Below are positions 1-5,834 of a stretch of 10,480 bases of DNA, piece by piece; the first letter of the stretch is position 1, and every line of letters begins with the position of its first letter. The notes beneath the pieces were generated by a model, which was not told where the DNA came from, did not search any database, and saw nothing but the letters and a program-made list of their open reading frames with translations. This DNA comes from SpSt-1165 sp964391725 (GTDB lineage: Bacteria; Chloroflexota; Anaerolineae; Anaerolineales; Anaerolineaceae). The stretch covers positions 1-10,480 of the forward strand of contig CAYMNB010000074.1 of assembly GCA_964391725.1 (NCBI GenBank). The letters run 5' to 3'. Position numbers and translations under genes: made by a program.

Positions 1-490
1 TGGCGCGGATCCATTCCTCGGCAAAGTTGAGATGATAGGAGGTGCGCAGCAGCAGCTCAGGATCGTTGTTCTTGGCTGCCATTAACCATGGATAGGTCTG
101 GCCTTTGAGCAGCGGGTGAATTTCACTGACGCCGTCCATGACGATTAATGAACGCGTGTACTGCGGGTAGCGGATGGCGAAGAGCATACTGATCTCGGAG
201 CCATAAGAGATGCCGCCGATGTGCGCCTGCTGGATGCCGAGGGCGTCAAGCAACCCTTTGAGATCGTCGGCATGTTGTTCCATGCTATAGGGCCCCTTCG
301 GATGGTCTGATTTCCACATGCCGCGGCAGTCATACAACAACACGCGCATATGTTTTGCCAGTTCCGCGGTCTGGAACCCCCAACTGGCGGTGCTCATCAT
401 GATGCCATTAGAAAGCACCAGCACCTCGGCATCTTGCGGTCCGTGCAATTCGTAATACAGATTAATTCCATTCACCAGGGCAGTCGGCAT
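1..490 (-). CDS. Alpha/beta hydrolase, last visible gene of the acyl-CoA operon (3' end beyond window)
   Basis: This is the N-terminal 163 residues of an alpha/beta-fold hydrolase; the stop lies off the left edge. Seen: the nucleophile elbow GISYG at residues 93-97 (Ser95), an early strand-turn SNGIMMS (about 27-33) where these enzymes form the oxyanion hole, and DCRGMWKSD (54-62), the usual DxRGxGxSD-like segment after strand 4. The acid and His of the triad would be in the missing part. The ATG at 490 follows the stop of the DUF35 gene by 11 nt, and its Shine-Dalgarno AAAGGAAG overlaps that stop, so translation is probably coupled. Family members include enol-lactone hydrolases, C-C hydrolases, esterases and thioesterases. 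Here a role on a product of the CoA-ester pathway, such as thioester or ester hydrolysis, is inference only. Fold assignment is firm and substrate is unknown. Confidence 0.88.
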   Translation of the reverse strand, partial: MPTALVNGINLYYELHGPQDAEVLVLSNGIMMSTASWGFQTAELAKHMRVLLYDCRGMWKSDHPKGPYSMEQHADDLKGLLDALGIQQAHIGGISYGSEISMLFAIRYPQYTRSLIVMDGVSEIHPLLKGQTYPWLMAAKNNDPELLLRTSYHLNFAEEWIRA

Positions 491-501
491 ACTATCTTCC
501 T

Positions 502-918
502 TTAAACTACCTCAAAGGCAAGAAAGATCTTCTTTTCACCGTTGTGTTCACGTTCGACGGTGGTCATCTTCACCATGCTGCCAATTTTGATGGTTTGGGG
601 ATTGGCGACATCCACATTCAAAATCTGGCCGCTGATACGGGGACCTTCTGTGAGGGTGACGATACCGGAGCAATAGGGATTCTTCGTGCTGAAACCGGCT
701 TCCGCCATGGCGGTGGGGGGGACGTTGATGATGGTGAAAGCAGACAGCACGCCTTCACCGGCAAATTCAACGATCTCGGTGTTATCTGAATGGCAGCGGG
801 TGCAGATCACACGTTGGGGTATCATCACATGCCCGCAGTCGATACAGGCAGAACCGATCAGTTTGCCGTCTTGCAGGGCGGTGAAGAATTGTTTGCTTTC
901 AGGGGTGTAGGTGGTCAT
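502..918 (-). CDS. DUF35 zinc-ribbon/OB-fold protein, partner subunit of the adjacent thiolase
   Basis: The protein has 138 residues and the standard DUF35 layout. An N-terminal helix (about 5-20) is followed by a rubredoxin-like zinc ribbon with four cysteines at 25, 28, 39 and 42 (CIDCGH ... CTRC), then an OB-fold from about 50 to the end, including GEGVLSAFTIINVPP and the late KIFLAFEVV strand. Known of the family: DUF35 proteins bind thiolases or thiolase-like enzymes, as in the archaeal acetoacetyl-CoA thiolase/HMG-CoA synthase complex, the BbsAB benzoylsuccinyl-CoA thiolase, and the Ltp2/ChsH2 steroid aldolase, where the OB-fold helps shape a CoA-binding site. Here the ATG comes 2 nt after the thiolase stop (TGA-TC-ATG), so the two are almost certainly co-translated and form a complex. 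It is not expected to be catalytic alone. All four zinc ligands are present. Confidence 0.93.
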   Translation of the reverse strand: MTTYTPESKQFFTALQDGKLIGSACIDCGHVMIPQRVICTRCHSDNTEIVEFAGEGVLSAFTIINVPPTAMAEAGFSTKNPYCSGIVTLTEGPRISGQILNVDVANPQTIKIGSMVKMTTVEREHNGEKKIFLAFEVV

Positions 919-920
919 GA

Positions 921-2183
921 TCAGTCCCTCCGTTCAAAGATATGTACCACACAGGTTTGGCCGGTGCCGCCGACATTGTGGGTGAGGGCGATGCGGGGAT
1001 TACCCGCTATCTGGCGTTCGCCGGCGACGCCGCGCAGCTGCTTCCATACCTCGATCACCTGGGCGATGCCGGAAGCCCCCACCGGATGGCCTTTGGCTTT
1101 GAGCCCGCCAGAGGTGTTGATAGGATGAACGCCGTCTCTGGCGGTCATCCCAGCCATGGCGGCCTTCCATCCTTCACCACGCGGGAAGAATCCCAGATCT
1201 TCAGATGCCATGATTTCGGCGATGGTGAAGCAGTCGTGTACTTCCGCCAGATCGATATCGTCAGATGTTAACCCAGCCATGTCATAGGCTTGTCGGGCGG
1301 CTTTGGCGGCAGAAGGGATGCCTGACAGAGTGTCGCGTTCGGTCAAGGCACCATCACTGGCCTGACCACTGCCGATGATGTAGATGGGTGTGTCGGTGAA
1401 TTGATACGCCAATTCTTCGGCCACCAGCAACACAGCCGCGGCGCCATCGGAGACAGGCGAGCAATCGAATAGTGTCATCGGCCAGGCGATGTTGGGGTTG
1501 CCAGCCGGGTCAGCAAAGAATTCCAATTCATTGTTCCAGGTTGGCACCGGATAGCCTTTGGCGGCAGCACGTTGCTTTTTACTTTCCATGATGTCAGCGA
1601 TGGTCTGGTTGAACTGGGCTTTTTCATTCAAAGCGCCGTTTTTGTGATTCTTGATGCTGACATGAGCGAAAGCCTGCGGTGAGGCATCATATTCGTCCAG
1701 ATAGGCGGTCGCCATGGCGGCATAGAAACCGGGGAAGGTAAAGCCGGCCGGAATTTCGAACTGGGTGTCGGCGGCGCTGGCGAGCGCATCGGTCACTTCG
1801 CCGATGGGCAGGTCGGTCATCTTCTCAACCCCGCCTACCAATACCACATCATAGAGGCCGGAGGCGATGGCGAGAGATGCCTGGCGCAGGGCAACACTGC
1901 CGCTGGCACAGGCATCTTCAAGCCGTAAAGCCGGGATACCCGCCAGACCGACCCAGCTGGCGATGATAGGCGCCAAATGCGCCTGTTTTTCAAACTGGTC
2001 AGCGCTGAAGTTGCCCATGAAAAAAGCCTCGATCTGGGCAGGGTCCAGGCCCTTATCAACCGTCGACTTCATCTCCTGGTAGGCTTCAACGAACAAGTCG
2101 CGCGAGGTTTTGTCGGGGAAAGCCCCGAACTTGCTCATCCCCGCACCGACGACCGCTACACCACGTTTTGTTTTTTTGGTCAT
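921..2183 (-). CDS. SCP2-type thiolase (acetyl-CoA C-acyltransferase family)
   Basis: The 420-residue protein is a thiolase of the SCP2/SCPx-like branch. Seen, numbering from the ATG at 2183: nucleophile Cys92 in EDACASGS; VGGVEKMTD (116-124); HDCF at 316-319 with Cys318, the SCP2-type acid/base motif; NTSGGLKAKGHPVGASG (356-372) with His366; and the glycine-rich end HNVGGTGQTC. With Cys92 present it should be a true thiolase, unlike the cysteine-less Ltp2-type aldolases that also pair with DUF35. Expected reaction: CoA-dependent cleavage of a 3-oxoacyl-CoA, or the reverse condensation. The start is uncertain. An in-frame TTG at 2198, 2 nt after the preceding stop, would add five residues. 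I chose the ATG because homologues begin just before the RGVAVVGAGMSKFG strand. Neither start has a strong Shine-Dalgarno, so re-initiation after the upstream gene is likely. Substrate is not readable. Confidence 0.94.
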   Translation of the reverse strand: MTKKTKRGVAVVGAGMSKFGAFPDKTSRDLFVEAYQEMKSTVDKGLDPAQIEAFFMGNFSADQFEKQAHLAPIIASWVGLAGIPALRLEDACASGSVALRQASLAIASGLYDVVLVGGVEKMTDLPIGEVTDALASAADTQFEIPAGFTFPGFYAAMATAYLDEYDASPQAFAHVSIKNHKNGALNEKAQFNQTIADIMESKKQRAAAKGYPVPTWNNELEFFADPAGNPNIAWPMTLFDCSPVSDGAAAVLLVAEELAYQFTDTPIYIIGSGQASDGALTERDTLSGIPSAAKAARQAYDMAGLTSDDIDLAEVHDCFTIAEIMASEDLGFFPRGEGWKAAMAGMTARDGVHPINTSGGLKAKGHPVGASGIAQVIEVWKQLRGVAGERQIAGNPRIALTHNVGGTGQTCVVHIFERRD

Positions 2184-2200
2184 ATTATCACGATCCAATC

Positions 2201-2521
2201 TTAGTCTTGCGCTTTGTGATAAATGCGCGCTTCTGACAAATCTTTGGGCCTGGGCTGCCCGGCAGCACTGGAGAGCGCCATTTTGAGTTCATTGCCATCC
2301 ATAGCATAAACCCCGGGAAATTCGCCCAGCAAACCAAAGGTATGCTTTTTCTGTTGTATGGTGATGAGTCCGTCACCGTCGATGGTGTATGTACCGCTGG
2401 AGACCACCCCCAACGGAGCATATTCTGCTACAAAGGTGCCGTCATCTCTGAAATCAAACCACAAGCCTGCGTAGGCCTGCCCTTCGATCTGCACCCATTT
2501 GCCAGTAATTGATTGTGTCAT
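2201..2521 (-). CDS. Small beta-rich protein of unknown function inside the acyl-CoA operon
   Basis: I do not recognise a named family for this 106-residue protein. It is soluble, with no signal peptide, no membrane segment and no Cys. The sequence alternates short strands and turns: GKWVQIEG, AGLWFDFRDDGTFVAEY, GTYTIDGDGLITIQ and YAMDGNELKMAL. The opening GxW followed by F-x-x-DGTF and G-x-Y-x-I-DGDGL is typical of lipocalin-like or calycin-like small barrels that bind hydrophobic ligands, but this is pattern likeness only. It sits 15 nt after the CoA-transferase gene, with Shine-Dalgarno GAAAGG eight nt before the ATG, and its stop is 17 nt before the thiolase ATG. It is therefore a genuine operon member. 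Carrying a hydrophobic acyl substrate or serving as an accessory subunit would fit, but both are guesses. Confidence 0.82.
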   Translation of the reverse strand: MTQSITGKWVQIEGQAYAGLWFDFRDDGTFVAEYAPLGVVSSGTYTIDGDGLITIQQKKHTFGLLGEFPGVYAMDGNELKMALSSAAGQPRPKDLSEARIYHKAQD

Positions 2522-2536
2522 TTTGGTTACCTTTCT

Positions 2537-3853
2537 CTAAAAAGTGACCTTAGGGACAATGCCCAGCCGGTGGGCTTCATCACGGATCCACTCGCGGAAG
2601 TCGGGATGTGCCACACGGATTAACGCTTCCATGCGGTCTTTGACCGAACGGCCGCGCAATTCTGCCACACCGAATTCGGTGATGATGGTGTCAACATCCT
2701 GGGAAGGAACGGTGACACCTGCGCCGGGCGCCAGGGTCGGTACGATGGTGGAGATGCTGCCGTTTTTGGCGGTGGAGCGCAGGGCAATGATACCGCGCCC
2801 GCCCTCAGACATCTGCGCGCCGCGGTGGGTGTCCAGCTGTCCGCCGGTGCCGCTGAACTGACGGGTGCCGATGCTCTGGGAACATACCTGGCCGAGAATA
2901 TCGACCTGCAGGGCTGTATTGACGCTGATCATCTTTTTGTTTTTAGCAATCACGTAAGGATCATTGGTATAACGTCCGCGATACATTTCCACATCTCTGT
3001 TGTGATTCAGGAAGTCATACAGCTTTTGGGTGCCCAGAGCAAAGGCGCCGATCATTTTGCCGGGGTGCAAGGTTTTCTTGCTGTTGTTCACGATCCCGGC
3101 ATTGAAGAGATCAACCATGCCATCAACGACCATTTCTGTATGTACGCCGAGGTCCCTGCGATTCGACAAAAAGGCTGTGATCGCGTTGGGGATTCCGCCG
3201 ATGCCAAGCTGAATGGTTGCGCCGTCTTCAATTAATTCTGCAATATACCCGCCAATAATCTGTTCAGTTTCACTGGGTGCGGTCGAGGGCAGCTCCACCA
3301 GGGGAGCATGATTTTCGACGATGTAATCGACTTCGGAAATATGCACGAGGGTGTCACCGTATGTCCAGGGCATGTGCTTATTGACTTCGAGGATCTTCAG
3401 ATCGGCTGCTTGCAGCAGGTCTTTTTGCACAACCAAACCCAAAGCCAATGACATGTAGCCCTCTTCATTGGGCGGGGTGGCGGTGCCCCAGAACACGTCC
3501 AGATGTCCGCGTGTCGAATACAGTTTGTCTGAGGCAGCGAGGTGCAGGTTGTTGGGGATGTAGGAAACGTGTCCTTCGGGGTGCACCATGCGGTCGGTGC
3601 CGCTGTAAAACCAGTTTTCGTTGAAAAAGTGACCAGCCATTTCAGGTTTGGTGAAGATATCGTAGCTGCGCATCGGCAGGCAGGTCCAAAAATGAACATT
3701 TTCGAGTTCCTGCCACCGGTTGGCAATTTCGGTCATCAAACCGACCGGTTCGGAACCGGCAATGGCAACACCGATGGTCTGGTTGGATTTCACCAGGGCG
3801 ACTGCTTCTGACAGGGTGAGAATTTTTTCTTCGACTTTTAGGCTGACATCCAT
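2537..3853 (-). CDS. Acetyl-CoA hydrolase/transferase family CoA-transferase (4-hydroxybutyrate/acetate type)
   Basis: The 438-residue protein matches the class I, Cat2/AbfT-like CoA-transferase family in length and motifs. The N-terminal domain (about 10-190) contains GTATPPNEEGYMSLALG (123-139). The C-terminal domain has QLGIGGIPNAI (215-225), GVHTEM (236-241) with the likely catalytic Glu240, SVNTALQVDILGQV and SGTGGQLDTHRGA. It ends with EFGVAELRGRS and AHPDFREWI, the family's usual finish. The reaction moves CoA between an acyl-CoA donor such as acetyl-CoA and a carboxylic acid through a glutamyl-CoA thioester, in the cytoplasm. In this operon it would activate the pathway's acid or recover CoA from its product. 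The ATG follows an AAGAGGAG site with a 10-nt spacer, 22 nt after the FabH-like gene. Hydrolase activity is the main alternative. Donor and acceptor are unknown. Confidence 0.94.
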   Translation of the reverse strand: MDVSLKVEEKILTLSEAVALVKSNQTIGVAIAGSEPVGLMTEIANRWQELENVHFWTCLPMRSYDIFTKPEMAGHFFNENWFYSGTDRMVHPEGHVSYIPNNLHLAASDKLYSTRGHLDVFWGTATPPNEEGYMSLALGLVVQKDLLQAADLKILEVNKHMPWTYGDTLVHISEVDYIVENHAPLVELPSTAPSETEQIIGGYIAELIEDGATIQLGIGGIPNAITAFLSNRRDLGVHTEMVVDGMVDLFNAGIVNNSKKTLHPGKMIGAFALGTQKLYDFLNHNRDVEMYRGRYTNDPYVIAKNKKMISVNTALQVDILGQVCSQSIGTRQFSGTGGQLDTHRGAQMSEGGRGIIALRSTAKNGSISTIVPTLAPGAGVTVPSQDVDTIITEFGVAELRGRSVKDRMEALIRVAHPDFREWIRDEAHRLGIVPKVTF

Positions 3854-3875
3854 GAATTCAACACTCCTCTTATCT

Positions 3876-4883
3876 TCAGGGCATGCGGAAGGCGACAGCC
3901 GCCTGGTTATAGCCGACGCCTGAGCCGATAAAGACCACCAGGTCGCCGGATTTTATCTTGCCCAGTTTGCGGGCATCATCGAACGCCATCGGCAGACAGG
4001 CTGAGCCAGTATAGCCCCATTTGTCCATGATCCAGTGGGCTTTTTCCAGCGGTAAACCCAGTTCTGCCATGACCAGTTCAATGCTGCTCAGGCGCACCTG
4101 GGTGAAAATGACAAAATCGATATCTTCGATGGCAAAATTGCCGTTCTGGGCAACTTCACGGATGCGCTTGGGCCAACCTTCGTTGTTGACTTCGGGGGGG
4201 AATGCTGTGACCAGGCGCACCTGGGTCTTGCCGCTGGTGACATTCTCAACGGTGGCGGGTTCTGCGGTGCCGCCGGCGTAAATCCCCCAGTTTTTATAGT
4301 AGGCGCCATCCGCAAACAATGCCGAGGAGATGAATCCAGGTTTGTCGTCGGCGGCAACCACCGCCGCGCCTGCACCGTCACCATAAAAGAAACTGATTAC
4401 ATCGTGTTTGTAATCTGCCAGACGGTGCATTAAATAGGCGCCGATGACAAGGATATATTTAAGGTTGGGGTTGGTGGCAATGAAACCCGCGGCGATGGCA
4501 AGGCCGGTGGGGAAACTGGCGCAGGCACAGCCGACGTCGAACGTGCCGGCGTTTTTGGCACCTAATTTCTCCTGTACGACCACAGAACAGGCGGGGGTGA
4601 TGTAATCAGGCGAATCAGTGCCCAAAATGATCATGTCCACCTGGTCAGGGGTGATGCCGGCGTCTTTGAGGGCATCCTTGGCGGCTTCTACCGCCAGGTC
4701 GGATGTCGCCCAATCTTCGGGGGCATAAAAGCGCGTTTTGATGTTGCTGCTGGCTTCGAATTTGCCCACCACCTCTGCCAATTTGGGGCTGACTTCGTTC
4801 ATCCAGCCGGCAAAGGTTTCATTGGTGATTTCTTGTTCGGGCAGGTATCGTCCGGTGCCGATAATGGTTGCATAACGTGACAT
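3876..4883 (-). CDS. FabH/HMG-CoA-synthase-like thiolase-fold enzyme with altered active site
   Basis: The 335-residue protein has the full beta-ketoacyl-ACP synthase III fold. Seen: start strand ATIIGTGRYLPEQEITNE (5-22), DMIILGTDSPDYITPAC (83-99), nucleophile Cys121 in GCACASFPTG, FYGDGAGAAVV (166-176) and the closing GSGVGYNQAAVAF. The rest of the usual Cys-His-Asn triad appears missing. The HQAN position reads TQVR (261-264) and the GNTSAA position reads GYTGSA (290-295), so His becomes Thr and Asn becomes Tyr by my alignment by eye. Known: those residues support decarboxylation and condensation in FabH; archaeal HMG-CoA synthases of this fold pair with thiolase and DUF35. Both such partners are encoded downstream. 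The protein may therefore be an acyltransferase or a specialised condensing enzyme rather than a fatty-acid initiator (inference). The ATG has Shine-Dalgarno AGAGG six nt upstream. It lies 48 nt after the dehydrogenase gene. Confidence 0.9.
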   Translation of the reverse strand: MSRYATIIGTGRYLPEQEITNETFAGWMNEVSPKLAEVVGKFEASSNIKTRFYAPEDWATSDLAVEAAKDALKDAGITPDQVDMIILGTDSPDYITPACSVVVQEKLGAKNAGTFDVGCACASFPTGLAIAAGFIATNPNLKYILVIGAYLMHRLADYKHDVISFFYGDGAGAAVVAADDKPGFISSALFADGAYYKNWGIYAGGTAEPATVENVTSGKTQVRLVTAFPPEVNNEGWPKRIREVAQNGNFAIEDIDFVIFTQVRLSSIELVMAELGLPLEKAHWIMDKWGYTGSACLPMAFDDARKLGKIKSGDLVVFIGSGVGYNQAAVAFRMP

Positions 4884-4931
4884 AGGTTACCTCTGTTTTG
4901 ACTTTTGTATATGTTATTACGAAATGAAAGA

Positions 4932-5696
4932 TCAGGTGCCAAGCACCATACCGCCATCGACGCTCAAAGCAGCGCCGGTGATGAAGGAGGCCTCATCACT
5001 GGCAAGCCAGGCATACAGGTTGGCGACATCGGCGGGAACGCCCATGCGCTGCAGGGGGGTTTTGGCAGCCAGGCCTTCAAGAATCTTCTCAGGCATTTTC
5101 TGCACCATCTCTGTGAGAATAAAACCGGGGCAGACAGCATTGACACGAATCTGGTAGCGGCCCAATTCGCGCGCCCAGGTTTTTGTCATGCCAATCACAG
5201 CAAATTTGGTGGCTGCGTAATTGGTCTGCCCGAAGTTGCCATACAGCCCGACGATGGAGGAGGCATTCAAAATGACGCCGCCGTTTTGCTTGATCATCTG
5301 GGGGGTGACAGCCTGGGCGCAGTTGAACACCCCTTTCAGGTTGACATTGATTACCAGGTCAAAGTCTTTTTCTGACATCTGGCTGACCACTTCACCGTCC
5401 TTGAACTTGACAAACAAACCGTCGCGGGTGATACCGGCATTGTTAACCAGTACATCGACACGGCCGAATTTGGCGATGACATCATCCACCCAGGCCTGTA
5501 CGGCTTCGCGATTGGTGACATCCACCTGGTAAAAGGTGACATTGCCGCCCAACTCTGCGACAGTGGCATTGCCCTGTTCTTCGTTGACGTCACAGATGAC
5601 GACCGTGGCGCCTTCCTCTAAAAATTTTTGGGCGGTAGCTTTGCCAATGCCAGCCGCACCACCGGTTATCAAACAAACTTTCTCTTTGAGACGCAT
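4932..5696 (-). CDS. FabG-like short-chain dehydrogenase/reductase (3-oxoacyl reductase or 3-hydroxyacyl-CoA dehydrogenase)
   Basis: This is a classical SDR of 254 residues. Seen: cofactor loop TGGAAGIG (11-18), NNAG (85-88), Asn119 in NVNLKG, Ser147 in SSIVG, Tyr160 and Lys164 in NYAATK, then RVNAVCPGFILTEM and the ending GAALSVDGGMV. The full tetrad N-S-Y-K is present. Asp36 at the end of the second strand (ICDVNEE) suggests NAD(H) rather than NADP(H), hinting at an oxidative, catabolic direction; this is a family rule of thumb. The likely reaction interconverts a 3-hydroxyacyl and a 3-oxoacyl thioester. It is the first gene of the operon. The ATG has a strong AAGGAGAG site seven nt upstream and lies about 69 nt after the predicted transcription start. 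The exact substrate is not readable, and many SDRs of this type act on other alcohols. Confidence 0.94.
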   Translation of the reverse strand: MRLKEKVCLITGGAAGIGKATAQKFLEEGATVVICDVNEEQGNATVAELGGNVTFYQVDVTNREAVQAWVDDVIAKFGRVDVLVNNAGITRDGLFVKFKDGEVVSQMSEKDFDLVINVNLKGVFNCAQAVTPQMIKQNGGVILNASSIVGLYGNFGQTNYAATKFAVIGMTKTWARELGRYQIRVNAVCPGFILTEMVQKMPEKILEGLAAKTPLQRMGVPADVANLYAWLASDEASFITGAALSVDGGMVLGT

Positions 5697-5742
5697 TTTG
5701 ATACTCTCCTTGATTTGATATTCTCAGGCACAAAACCAGATA

Positions 5743-5762
5743 CATAAAATGATGATTTTATG
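5743..5762. repeat. Perfect inverted repeat in the operon leader (possible operator or mRNA hairpin)
   Basis: Plus-strand CATAAAAT, spacer GATG, then ATTTTATG: two perfect 8-bp arms around a 4-nt spacer. It covers roughly +3 to +22 relative to the start predicted from the GATATT box, about 47 nt before the SDR start codon. The position suits a repressor operator acting as a roadblock, or an AU-only hairpin at the 5' end of the message. It lacks a T-run and a GC-rich stem, so it is not a good terminator for the upstream regulator gene. Confidence 0.55.
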
Positions 5763-5764
5763 CA

Positions 5765-5777
5765 AACCAAGAATATC
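5765..5777 (-). promoter_or_regulatory. Predicted operon promoter, -10 box GATATT, activator-type
   Basis: On the minus strand GATATT (5772-5777) matches TATAAT at four of six positions, including the key second A and last T; initiation would be near 5765. The hexamer 17 bp upstream (TAACCG) is not a -35 box. That space is instead filled by the 11-bp direct repeats, the last of which ends exactly 8 bp before this box. A weak -10 without a -35 under a repeat array is what an activator-dependent promoter looks like. The call is inference from spacing. Confidence 0.5.
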
Positions 5778-5785
5778 ACGCTGGC

Positions 5786-5814
5786 ATTACAAAGCGGTTA
5801 CAAGCTGGTTACAA
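5786..5814 (-). promoter_or_regulatory. Three 11-bp-spaced heptamer repeats, candidate SARP-type activator site
   Basis: Reading the minus strand, TTGTAAC (5808-5814), TTGTAAC (5797-5803) and TTGTAAT (5786-5792) start exactly 11 bp apart, one helical turn each, so they lie on one face of the DNA. SARP-family activators such as ActII-ORF4 and AfsR are known to bind heptamer direct repeats at 11-bp spacing with the last repeat 8 bp before the -10 box, and this site shows the same layout. The upstream neighbour gene encodes a protein ending in a SARP-like domain. OmpR/PhoB-type response regulators also use 11-bp repeats and are the alternative binders. Confidence 0.6.
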
Positions 5815-5834
5815 AGAAGGAGAATTCGTCGCTT

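Larger units (their letters stand above)
1..5777 (-). other. Seven-gene acyl-CoA operon
   Basis: Seven minus-strand genes follow one another with gaps of 48, 22, 15, 17, 2 and 11 nt and with no terminator-like hairpin between them. The order of transcription is SDR, FabH-like, CoA-transferase, small beta protein, SCP2 thiolase, DUF35, alpha/beta hydrolase. The only good promoter-like site is in front of the SDR. The content matches a module that activates an acid to its CoA ester, handles the beta-hydroxy/beta-keto step, and makes or cleaves a C-C bond. The bbs operon of anaerobic toluene degradation (SDR, CoA-transferase, thiolase, DUF35) is a similar arrangement, but no glycyl-radical or other ring-degradation gene is seen here. 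Further genes may lie to the left of the window. Confidence 0.8.

Noticed and set aside
4905..5375. 156-codon plus-strand open frame
   Set aside because: It is antisense to the SDR gene, which carries all family motifs; its translation resembles no domain.
5786..5814. Pho box for a PhoB/PhoP response regulator
   Set aside because: The plus-strand TTACA at 11-bp spacing resembles a Bacillus-type Pho box, but no phosphate gene is nearby and the 8-bp distance to the -10 plus the SARP-like neighbour fit better. Kept only as an alternative.
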